Shown here in pieces: positions 12,901 through 20,200 of a stretch of 64,000 nucleotides of DNA. Made by a program: the position numbers and the translations under genes. Each line of letters begins with the position of its first letter. The stretch's first letter is position 1. Source of the DNA: Planctomycetota bacterium (GTDB lineage: Bacteria > Planctomycetota > Phycisphaerae > Phycisphaerales > Phycisphaeraceae); NCBI GenBank assembly GCA_026386955.1, contig JAPLMQ010000121.1, positions 1 to 64,000 of the forward strand, given 5' to 3'. The notes beneath the pieces are model-generated. The model saw only the letters and a list, made by a program, of their open reading frames with translations, ran no database searches and had not been told where the DNA came from.

Positions 12901-13114
12901 GCCAGCGGCGGCAACCCGAGAGGGTCAGCCCCGCCAGCGCCATCGCGGCGCCCATGATCTTGAAGAAGCTCCGGCGCGACATCGAGGAGATCTCCTCGGG
13001 GTCGTACCCCGGGAACTCCTGCTCAAAGCGCTCGGTGAGGTCCCGGCCCGACGCCAGGTGCTCAAGGCTCCGCCAGTACTCTCGGCCGCGTAGGTTTTCG
13101 TTCAGCGATGACAT
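9986..13114 (-). CDS. actB: Alternative complex III subunit ActB (molybdopterin-like plus four-cluster iron-sulfur protein)
   Basis: Large peripheral subunit of ACIII (1042 residues). The N-terminus carries a twin-arginine-like signal (SMSRRSFFKIMGAAMALAG) followed by a Cys (SGCRRW). The N-terminal two thirds resemble a molybdopterin oxidoreductase that has lost cofactor binding, as is usual for ActB. The C-terminal third (about 770-960) has four cysteine clusters: CIGCNACVIAC, CVHCENAPCEQVCP, CIGTRYCSNNCP and CTYC...CMASCP. The chain ends in a His/Ala-rich tail (PHEAAHAETPA). The ATG at 13114 overlaps the end of actA by 13 bases, suggesting translational coupling; a TTG three codons earlier is a less likely start. 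Confidence 0.96.
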   Translation of the reverse strand: MSSLNENLRGREYWRSLEHLASGRDLTERFEQEFPGYDPEEISSMSRRSFFKIMGAAMALAGLTLSGCRRWPEQEIRPHASQPEGFKPGVPVHYATIFELGGVATGLLVKTYDGRPIKVEGNTLHPYSRGATTPYAQASVLDVYDPDRSRALLERAEGKSNVRSWDEFAGFAHPHFAQLRKAGGKGLVVLSEPASGPTFARLKEEFSKAYPEASWLTYSAVHNDNALAGSKLAFDAALRPHMALDKAKIIACFEADILGSHPTQLKNARDWAVGRRSADKGVMNRLYAAESNFSITGAAADHRLPSTPSRVAAVLHALASKLGVVSSTEAGLSEAETKFVDSLAKDLQASRGASVVVAGASLSPEHHALVHAINDKLNNHGTTITFSAEPLDHSSAEAIASLQKKLGAGEVSTLVILGNNPAFDAAFRLPDAGKTTVIHLAEYVDETSLQSTWHLPRAHYMETWGDGRAWDGTISVQQPLILPLFDGKSPIELLAILLDRPVVAGLDLVRETFAGIITKGSFETAWRQILHDGLLAGSVYETVSVEAAKLPSLPASAAVPADGLEVVFITDYSLYDGRYANNGWLQEMPDPVTKLTWDNALLMGKAQADKLGIKHGDMVTLTHQDGKTTLNVAVYLQPGIAPGTAVLPLGYGRSTSGHIGTQVGFDAAYLRGTSWPMGLPWSVSVTLKPTGQKYDLVTTQEHYLIDAIGVYGRTERVGEKGQSGSLIREASLEEYLKDRKVFHRNEEGGLTLQLFEAPNAFNDPHAWGMAIDINSCIGCNACVIACQSENNIPTVGKDQVKVNREMHWIRIDRYYKGDMESPDAVYTPLTCVHCENAPCEQVCPVAATVHDTEGLNTMVYNRCIGTRYCSNNCPYKVRRFNYFDFHAKDPRGSALPWLDFPDTQQNALIDKIKQMVYNPDVTVRMRGVMEKCTYCTQRIQAAKISAKIQFTNGERENDVLKDGEVVTACMASCPTEAIVFGNLNDPNSRLVKLRKSHRNYAMLEELNIKPRTQFLAKVRNPSSGHAAADEKPHEAAHAETPA

Positions 13115-13782
13115 GTGTAGCAACTGGTCATGTAGGTTGCGTTATGGACGTTGTACGCCTTCTTCAGCTCCGGGCCGAGCACTTCCTGCGTCGTGTTCAT
13201 TTCCGCGGGGGTCCAGGTCATGTCGGTGACCTTGTCGCGCGGCCGGAGGTTCTTCTCGGGCGCCCGGTGGCACTCGAGGCACCAGCCCATGCTCAGGGGC
13301 TGGACTTGCCGGACCACTTCCATCTTGTCGACCCGCCCGTGGCAGGTCACGCAACCCACGCCCTTGTTGACGTGGATCGAGTGGTTGAAATAGGCGTAGT
13401 CGGGCAGGTCGTGGATCTTCTTCCACGGGACCGACTTGCCCGTCTGCTGGCTGTCGCGGATCGGCGCCAGCAGCGGGCTCTCGGTCTTGATGTTCGTGTG
13501 GCAGTTCATGCAGGTCTGCGTGGGCGGGACCGCGGCGAACGCCGCCTTCTCGACGGTCGTGTGGCAGTAGCGGCAGTCGAGGCCGAGTTGGCCGGCGTGC
13601 AGCGCGTGGCTGTAGGGCACGGGCTGCTTGGGCGCGTAGCCCACGTCGGTGTTCGTGGGCGACATGCCGAAGTACATCACCGTGGGGATGTAGACCGCGC
13701 CGCCCGCGAGCGCGAGCAGAAGCAGGGGCACGAGATAGTTCGCCCACCGCGGGAAAACGAAATGAGGTGCGCCTTTATCGAT
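13102..13782 (-). CDS. actA: Alternative complex III subunit ActA (pentaheme cytochrome c), apparent ATC start
   Basis: Membrane-anchored pentaheme cytochrome c that forms the electron exit path of ACIII. Five heme sites are present in order: CRYCH, CMNCH, CVTCH, CLECH and CYTCH, the last two residues from the C-terminus. One anchor helix (YLVPLLLLALAGGAVYI) lies near the N-terminus. No in-frame ATG or GTG exists upstream of the anchor. A full AGGAG at 13794-13790 sits seven bases before an in-frame ATC (13782-13780), giving a 226-residue protein; the only other candidate is TTG at 13830, which has no ribosome site. First gene of the operon, with a promoter at 14115-14144. Function is firm, the start codon is inferred. 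Confidence 0.94.
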   Translation of the reverse strand: MDKGAPHFVFPRWANYLVPLLLLALAGGAVYIPTVMYFGMSPTNTDVGYAPKQPVPYSHALHAGQLGLDCRYCHTTVEKAAFAAVPPTQTCMNCHTNIKTESPLLAPIRDSQQTGKSVPWKKIHDLPDYAYFNHSIHVNKGVGCVTCHGRVDKMEVVRQVQPLSMGWCLECHRAPEKNLRPRDKVTDMTWTPAEMNTTQEVLGPELKKAYNVHNATYMTSCYTCHR

Positions 13783-14207
13783 GGCAACGCTCCTGATCGC
13801 CTGGCCTGAATCCGACCGGCCGCGGGTCAACTTGGGACGCGCGCGGACGCGGGGAATGCTTCGTCAATGGTCCACAAAAGTCGCGGATGATAGCGATTTC
13901 CGCGCCCGTGTGCGAGTGAACCCGGCCTGTTGCAGAGCCGTCCATCAACGCCAGCACTCTCATGCCCAGCCGAGCCATTGGACGTGGCTCGACCGGCTGA
14001 CAAACCGCAACGTCTCGTCCCGCCCGCCACAGATCACACGCCGCTTTCGATCCCTCGGCCAAGCCGACAAGGTTCGACCCCACGCGCGGAAACGGTTCGG
14101 GAAAACGCGAACGCAATATAGGGCAGCCCGCTCTTTTTTGCCAACTCGCGATCTCAACCGACGAGTTTTGCACCGTTTTCAATTGGACCAACGGCTGCGA
14201 ACGAGAT
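13783..14207 (-). promoter_or_regulatory. Leader and promoter region of the ACIII/caa3 operon
   Basis: About 420 bases between the upstream unknown gene and actA. It contains a good minus-strand promoter (separate entry) and then roughly 325 nt of untranslated leader before the actA ribosome site AGGAG at 13794-13790. No convincing open frame is seen in the leader, and no strong terminator-like hairpin was found by eye. Confidence 0.5.
14115..14144 (-). promoter_or_regulatory. Sigma70-type promoter for the act/cox operon
   Basis: On the minus strand TTGGCA (14144-14139) and TATATT (14120-14115) are separated by 18 bases. This is close to consensus and stands out in a GC-rich region. The predicted transcription start is near 14108. 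Confidence 0.6.
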
Positions 14208-14993
14208 TCACTCGCGGATTTCCGGGCTCGTCGGCGCGGTGGCGGGGGCCGAAGAAGTGGAGACCGGAGTCGGCGAAGTGGCCGGATCCGCGCTGGCCGG
14301 GGCACCTTCCTTTATAGAGGGGCTCTCCGGCGGGGCGAAGTGGTTGCCGGCGAGCCAGCGGTCGTTGCGCGGCCCCCGCGGCGTGATGAAGACGACGCGC
14401 AGCGAGTCGCCTCGGACCGCCGCCACGCCCGCTGCCTCGGGGCCAAGCTCGTACCATCCCACCAGCTTGGGCGGGTTCACGAACCCGAACTTCTGCAGCT
14501 CGTGCCGGACGTCGGGCGGGATGCCGATCTGGTCGAAGCTCGTGACCTTCATCGGGTTTTCGCCGACCATGAACTTGCAGTAGGTCGGGTTGATGCTCAT
14601 CTCCGGGTCCCACGCGATCAGCCCGATGCGCTTGACCCCCTCGCCCGTGGCCTCCACGGCGGCGACCTCGAACGTGTGCTTCTCGGAGGGGAGGCCTTCG
14701 CGCCGCTGCTCGGGGTGGATCGAGTCGCCCGATGCGCCGCGCCAGCGCTTGTCGGCCAGTTCGGCGACCCACGCGCAGGTCTTGGGCGGCGCGATGCGCT
14801 CGATCCCGGGCCGCTGCATGTTGTAGTCGATGTAGGCCGCCTGGTGCGGGACGACGTCGGGTGCCCCCATTCGGCGCGCGTCGGGGTCGAGCTTCTTCTT
14901 GATGGTGATGTATGCGGGCGGAATCATGACCGCCAGCAGCAGGGAGATGAAGATCAGGTTGGCGCGCGTTTCGCGGTTCATGGAGGCAATCAT
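14208..14993 (-). CDS. Membrane-anchored protein of unknown function
   Basis: A 261-residue protein I do not recognise. It begins with a short basic segment and one helix (ANLIFISLLLAVMIPPAYI), so it is anchored or exported with a soluble domain outside. The start is taken as ATG at 14993 because GGAAA lies eight bases before it; a second ATG is four codons later. The soluble part has two cysteines (PKTCAWVAEL, PTYCKFM), conserved-looking blocks such as VGWYELGPEAAGVAAV, and a Thr/Ser/Pro/Ala-rich C-terminal tail typical of planctomycete envelope proteins. It is transcribed on the same strand as the ACIII operon but is separated from it by a promoter, and from the upstream gene by a terminator. 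Confidence 0.8.
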   Translation of the reverse strand: MIASMNRETRANLIFISLLLAVMIPPAYITIKKKLDPDARRMGAPDVVPHQAAYIDYNMQRPGIERIAPPKTCAWVAELADKRWRGASGDSIHPEQRREGLPSEKHTFEVAAVEATGEGVKRIGLIAWDPEMSINPTYCKFMVGENPMKVTSFDQIGIPPDVRHELQKFGFVNPPKLVGWYELGPEAAGVAAVRGDSLRVVFITPRGPRNDRWLAGNHFAPPESPSIKEGAPASADPATSPTPVSTSSAPATAPTSPEIRE

Positions 14994-15008
14994 AGGCGTT
15001 TCCGCGCG

Positions 15009-15042
15009 CAAAAAAGCCCAGGCACGGCGGTGCCTGGGCTTT
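15009..15042 (-). terminator. Rho-independent terminator
   Basis: A perfect 13-bp stem (15013-15025 with 15030-15042, loop GGCG) is followed on the minus strand by a run of T. It lies 29 bases after the stop of the heparinase-like gene and ends that transcript. Confidence 0.9.
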
Positions 15043-15070
15043 GTGTAGTCCGGATTCAAGCACGGCACGC

Positions 15071-17149
15071 TCAGCGCACGATCGTCTCCCCGCGCGAGCC
15101 GCCGAGCGTCACGCGGGCCCGCGCCGTGAACCGCTTCCCTTCGACGCTCAGGCCCGCGAGGCGCTCGGGGTTGAGCGTGATCCGATCGACGCCCGCAGGC
15201 GAGGTGATCTCGATCGCCTCGGTCTTCCACTGCGAGCCGCCCTTGGTCGGCAGCACGCGCACGTCGACCTTCGGCGTCGCCCCGACGAACGGATAGATCA
15301 CCGTCGTGAAGCCGACGATGCCTTGGTATTCGACGGGCATCCACCGCCGGGCCCGGAGGCTGTAGCGGTCCTCGGCCGTGCCCAGGTGGGCGACCTCCGC
15401 CCCCGCGAAATCCACGCCCGGCTCGATCCGGTGCAGGCTGTCGGGCTGGGCCCAGACCATCAGGCAGGCGCTCTTGCCCTTGGTCCGCGCGCGGTCGCGC
15501 CCGAGCTTCTGGAACGGGTAGGGCGAGTGCCAGTGCTGCGTGATCGCGCGGTTGAAGCCGGGGTGGTTGATGTCCGTCACCGAGTCGAGCACCACGGCGT
15601 AGCCCGCGTCCTTCACCAGCACGACCGTCCTGCGGACCAGCGCCTCGACGTTGGGCGAGACGTTCTGCCCCTCGCGCCCGTAGACGTAGTAGCGGTAGGC
15701 CCGGTGGTAGGCCGAGAAGTAGTCGATGCGCTCGTCGGAGTGGAGGAAAACGTCCTGCCCGCGCACCATCCGGCTGTCGTAGACCTGCCCGTCGATGAGG
15801 CAGAGGTTGTGGCTCTCGGGGGCGCGCAAGAGCGTGTCGAGCGGGTTGGCGTACGGGCCGAAGCGGCAGAGTTCCTCAAGGAGGCGCACGCCCTTGGACC
15901 AGAAGTTCATGCTGAGCAAGTCCCAGTGCGAGTGCCAGCCGGCGAACTCCCCGGTGCTGATGTTGATGTGCGTGTCGTCGGGTTGGTTGCCGTTGCGCAG
16001 GATGGCGAAGCCCGAGGGCTCGAGGAGATAGGACTTCGTGCGGTCGGCCCCCCAGAGGTGCGTCTCGGAGGGCGGGTCGTTGGGGAAGAAGCGCTGGACG
16101 TCGCCGACCCACGAGAGGCGGTTGTCGGTGCCCGCGTCGCCGTAGGTGGGGAACATGCCCCTGGGCCCGGGGCCGGAGGACTTGGCGTACCACTGACAGG
16201 CGAGGCGGACGGCCTTGAGGATCTTCGCGTCGTGCCTGCCGAGCCCGCCGTAGCGCGAGGCGAGGTCGTAGGCGTTGGTCAGGGCGTGGACGTGCATGAG
16301 GCCGTAGCCCCAGACGCGCTCGCGGTTCCCGCCGTCCTCGTAGAAGCCCTCCTCCGCCTGCTGCACGATGAACTTCACCGCCTTGGCGTCCCACTTGGGG
16401 CTCTCGTCGAATTCGGGGAAGGCCCGAGCGAGGTGCAGCAGCGCGGCGGTGGCGACGCAGAAGCCGTTGTTGGCGGGGACGAAGGTCTGCAGCAGCGCGT
16501 CGAGGTATCGTCCGAAGCCCAGGAAGGTCTTGGTGAAGGCCTCGACGGTGTGCGCCGGGAGGTCGCCGTGGTCGAGCAGCGCGAGGTAGGCCGCGACGAA
16601 GGTGGGCAGACGGCCGGCGATGCCCAGGCCGCTGAAGACCAGCGGGCGGATGTCGTCGCGCCAGCGAGCGTCGTCGCGGGCGTCGTAATACTGCGTGAGC
16701 AGGTCGACCAGGAAGTCGGCGTAGCGCTGCTCGCCCGTCTGGATGAAGGCGGTCACCGCGGGGCGCAGCCAGCCCATGTAGTGGAAGCCGTGGCGGCAGT
16801 CGTGCGTGAGCGAGCTGGGGAACCAGTCGATCTTCGGGCCGAACTCGACCCACTGCAGGTGCCACGCGTTGAACTTGTGGCGAAGCGTGTCATTGAGCGT
16901 CTCGGCCTTGGGCGCGGGCTGCTTTTTCGCGCTCGCGCGGACGTGCTCCCACTCGGTCTTGAGGGCGAGGCGGTGGTGGGCGGCGAGCAGGCGGTAGGCG
17001 TCGTCGCGCTTCCCGCGCTTGCCCAGCGCGATCGCCTCAAGCAGGAGCTCCGAGCGCGGGCCCTTGGGCGGGAGGCGCAGGGCCGACCAGAAGGCGCGGT
17101 CGGAGATGTTCGAGGCGCGGTCGGGAACCGTGGACTTCGGCGGGGCCAT
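15071..17149 (-). CDS. Heparinase II/III-family protein, no signal peptide
   Basis: A 692-residue protein with the architecture of heparinase II/III-like polysaccharide lyases: an alpha-helical toroid in the first half (HDCRHGFHYMGWLRPAV, RVWGYGLMHVHALTNAYDLASRYGG) and a beta-sandwich C-terminal half with the catalytic-type block INISTGEFAGWHSHWDLLSM. Such enzymes cleave uronic-acid polysaccharides by beta-elimination. The start is set at ATG 17149 (MAPPKSTVPD) because GGAG lies six bases before it; an ATG at 17161 has no ribosome site. No signal peptide is evident, so it is probably cytoplasmic or exported another way. It follows the giant PQQ-propeller gene by 58 bases, suggesting co-transcription. 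Substrate cannot be predicted. Confidence 0.85.
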   Translation of the reverse strand: MAPPKSTVPDRASNISDRAFWSALRLPPKGPRSELLLEAIALGKRGKRDDAYRLLAAHHRLALKTEWEHVRASAKKQPAPKAETLNDTLRHKFNAWHLQWVEFGPKIDWFPSSLTHDCRHGFHYMGWLRPAVTAFIQTGEQRYADFLVDLLTQYYDARDDARWRDDIRPLVFSGLGIAGRLPTFVAAYLALLDHGDLPAHTVEAFTKTFLGFGRYLDALLQTFVPANNGFCVATAALLHLARAFPEFDESPKWDAKAVKFIVQQAEEGFYEDGGNRERVWGYGLMHVHALTNAYDLASRYGGLGRHDAKILKAVRLACQWYAKSSGPGPRGMFPTYGDAGTDNRLSWVGDVQRFFPNDPPSETHLWGADRTKSYLLEPSGFAILRNGNQPDDTHINISTGEFAGWHSHWDLLSMNFWSKGVRLLEELCRFGPYANPLDTLLRAPESHNLCLIDGQVYDSRMVRGQDVFLHSDERIDYFSAYHRAYRYYVYGREGQNVSPNVEALVRRTVVLVKDAGYAVVLDSVTDINHPGFNRAITQHWHSPYPFQKLGRDRARTKGKSACLMVWAQPDSLHRIEPGVDFAGAEVAHLGTAEDRYSLRARRWMPVEYQGIVGFTTVIYPFVGATPKVDVRVLPTKGGSQWKTEAIEITSPAGVDRITLNPERLAGLSVEGKRFTARARVTLGGSRGETIVR

Positions 17150-17207
17150 CAGGCGCTCCATCAAAAAGGGGAAAGCGGAATCAAATGAAAGCGGCGCGGG
17201 GCGGTGC

Positions 17208-20200
17208 TCACCGCCGGGCGATCGGGAAACCTTCCTCGTAGACCTCCAGGCCGCTCAAGATCGGCGTCGTGTCGGGGTTGAACTTCCCCTTCTCGTGCGG
17301 GGCAAACTCGATGACCATCGACTCGCCCGCCGAGATGCCCTTGAACTCCTTCACCAGGGCCCGGCGGACGCCGCCCGCCTCGCGCGCGACGTCGAGGTCC
17401 TTCAGCGCCTCGCGCCCCTGGATCCGCACGTCGAACACGCGCACGCCCGGCTGGATGTCGGACAACTCGGCGAAGTGCAGCCGGACGGTGTAGGTCCGCG
17501 GCGCGACCGTCGGCGGCGTGCCCAGCCCCAGCGGGGCGAAGTTCACGCAGTGCGTCCGCCCGTGCGGGCCCAGCGACGCCATCGGCTCCGCCATCGGGCC
17601 CGGCTTCGCGTCGTCGCCGCGACCATCGGCCCCGGGGTAGTCGGGCACGATCATCGAGACGTCGGCCTGGTTCATCTGCACGTTGATCCCCAGCGTCGCG
17701 CGCTCGAGCCCCGCGTCGGCCAGCGTCTTCCACGGGATCTCCATCGCCAGCGCCAGCTCGCCCTCCTTCGCCGACGCCACGCCCGTCCACGCCCCGGCCC
17801 ACTTCGCGTCCTCGTCCTTCGCCTTGTCGCCCGCGCCCTCGGCCCGGGCGTCGAACGTCGCTCCCGAAGCCGACAAGCCCAGGTGGACGACCTTCTGGCC
17901 CGCGGCGTCGCTGAGGAAGACCTCGAGCGAATCGTCGTCCCAGACCGGCGCGTCCTTGCCGTTGGTCTTGGCGACCCAGGGAATGACCTTGCCCTTGCGG
18001 TCGACCACCGTCGGCCGGCGGGCGAGGACGCGCAGCGCCTGGGGGGTGTGCCGCAGATAGACGTCGGTCTTGGTGAAGTCCAGCGTGATCCGCGAAGGGT
18101 CCGCGGCGGGCTGCGACGCGCCCGGCATAGTCGCCGGCGTCGGCACGGCGTCGGCCTCCGCGGCGGAGGTGACCGCCTTCGACGCCAGCGGACGCAGCAG
18201 GTTCAGCGCCAGAGTCGCCTTCTTGATCCCGCGGTAATGAGAGCCGTAGATCCACGGGCGGTCGGTGCCGGCGATCGGCACGTGGTCGACGTTGATGCGC
18301 TGCACGTTGCGCCCCGGCACCCATGCCTCGATCGCCAGCGGGATCTGCAGCGACGCCGTGACCGGCGGCCCGCTCGCCACCACCTTGCGCGACGCGGCCT
18401 CGAGCGGGAGGAACCCGTCGGCGCTGCCGGTGCGGGGGAAGTTCAGCCAGAGGACGCCCGCCTCGTCGCGGTGGTCGCCCAAGGCGCCCAGGTTGATCGC
18501 CGCCTGGCGGACGCGCGTGTCGGCGTTGCGGTCGAAGAAGATCGCCCAGTCCTCGTTGAGCCGGCGCTCGGCGGGGGCGAAGGCGACGGTGGTGCGGATG
18601 GGGACGACGCAGTCGCAGTGGCTGCGCGACTCGGAGGCGATGAGCAGGCCCAGGGCGGCGTTGATGCTGATCGCCTTGATGCCCGGGCCGCAGTTGGAGG
18701 CGATCCCGCCGAAGAAGCGCATGCCCGAGTCGTCGTCGAAGTCGTAGATGCCGATGGAGAGCTTGCCGGTCCGGCCGAAGAGGCTGGTGCCCGAGAAGGA
18801 GGGGCGGCCGCAGCCCCCGGCGCCGGAGCGGTAGATGCGTGGCACGGCTTCGCCGCTGAGCGGGTGGATGCGCGGCGAGAGGCGGACGTCGTCGTCGATC
18901 GAGGGCGGGTTGCCCGCGCCGGCCGGGGCCCAACCGGTGGGCATGGCCGAGAGTGGGCCGAGGACGACAGACGGCGTCGAGGCCTGCTTCGCCGCCGGCT
19001 TCGTCGCGGGGCCGCCGACGAGCGCCATGTTCGCCCAGCCGTTGTTGATGCCCGGGGCGGCGGCGTCGCAGAAGAGCCGGCCCTGGGCGATGGGCTCGCC
19101 CGCGCCGCCGTCGTGCGAGTTGAGCACCGCCGCGAAGCCGAACGACGCGGGATGCAGCGGGCGCTCGGCGTCGTCCGCGCCGGGGATTTCGTTGGTGATC
19201 TTGTCGATCTCCCCCCAGGGCAGGAAGTATTCCGCGTGCGTCTCGTTCGAGGCCTTGTCGAGCGGCGCGGCGTGGTCCGGCTCGCCCGCGGGGACGCCCG
19301 GGTTCCCGCGCAGGCCCGGGGCCTCGAGCTTCGCCCAGCGCGTCGGCTTGCTTGCGTCGCGGGCGGGGAAGAGCACCACGCGGTGGACGCCCTTGTCGTG
19401 CAGCCCGTAGCGCGAAGCCGGCGGGCGGAAGTCGAAGAAGAGGTCCCACGCGTCGAGCGGCGTGAGCACCGGGTCGGCCGCGGTGAGCGTCACGCGGATG
19501 CCGTCGTGCGTGGCCAGCAGCGAGACCTTGCCGTGGTGCTTCTCGTCGATGGCGACGTCGAACTCGCTCGGCTTGTCGCGCGCGACGACGCCGACCGCCC
19601 CCGCGATCTGCGGCGCGTACATCGCCTCCTGCTCGCCCGTGCGGGCGCTGAGCTTGACGCAGCCCTCGGCCTCGCCGCGGAAGTGCGACTTGCCCAGCGT
19701 GAGGTAGACGTGGTCGGCGTCGGCGCCGAGCACGCGGCGGAGGATGCCCATCACCTGCGGGTACTCGTTCTTGGGGCTGCCGGCGATGGGGTATTGCACG
19801 CCGTCGACGGTGCGCAGGTGCGGGTGGATGGTCGGCGCGGTGCGCGACCAGAGGACCGCGCCGTTGTAGGCGTCGATGGCGGTGAGCGTGTCGTCGCCGA
19901 GCAGGAAATAGCGGCCGTTGGCGCAGAGCGGCGAGACCTGCCCGATGCCGGTGAACATGGTCAGGATCGTCGGCGGCCCGCCGAACCAGATCGGCCGCAG
20001 CGGCCACTTCACGCGCTGGTCGGGCACGTCGCCGCTGTTCCAGTCGCGAGCCCCGGGGAGCGGGCCGCGGACGATGGAGGCCATGGCGTCGCCGGCCGCG
20101 GGCCTCACCTCGCCCTTCTCCGCCCCCGCGGCGTTCATCAGCGCCAGCGCCTCCGCGGGCGGCAACCCCGGCGCGAGCAGCACGCCGCCGCAGGGCCGAA

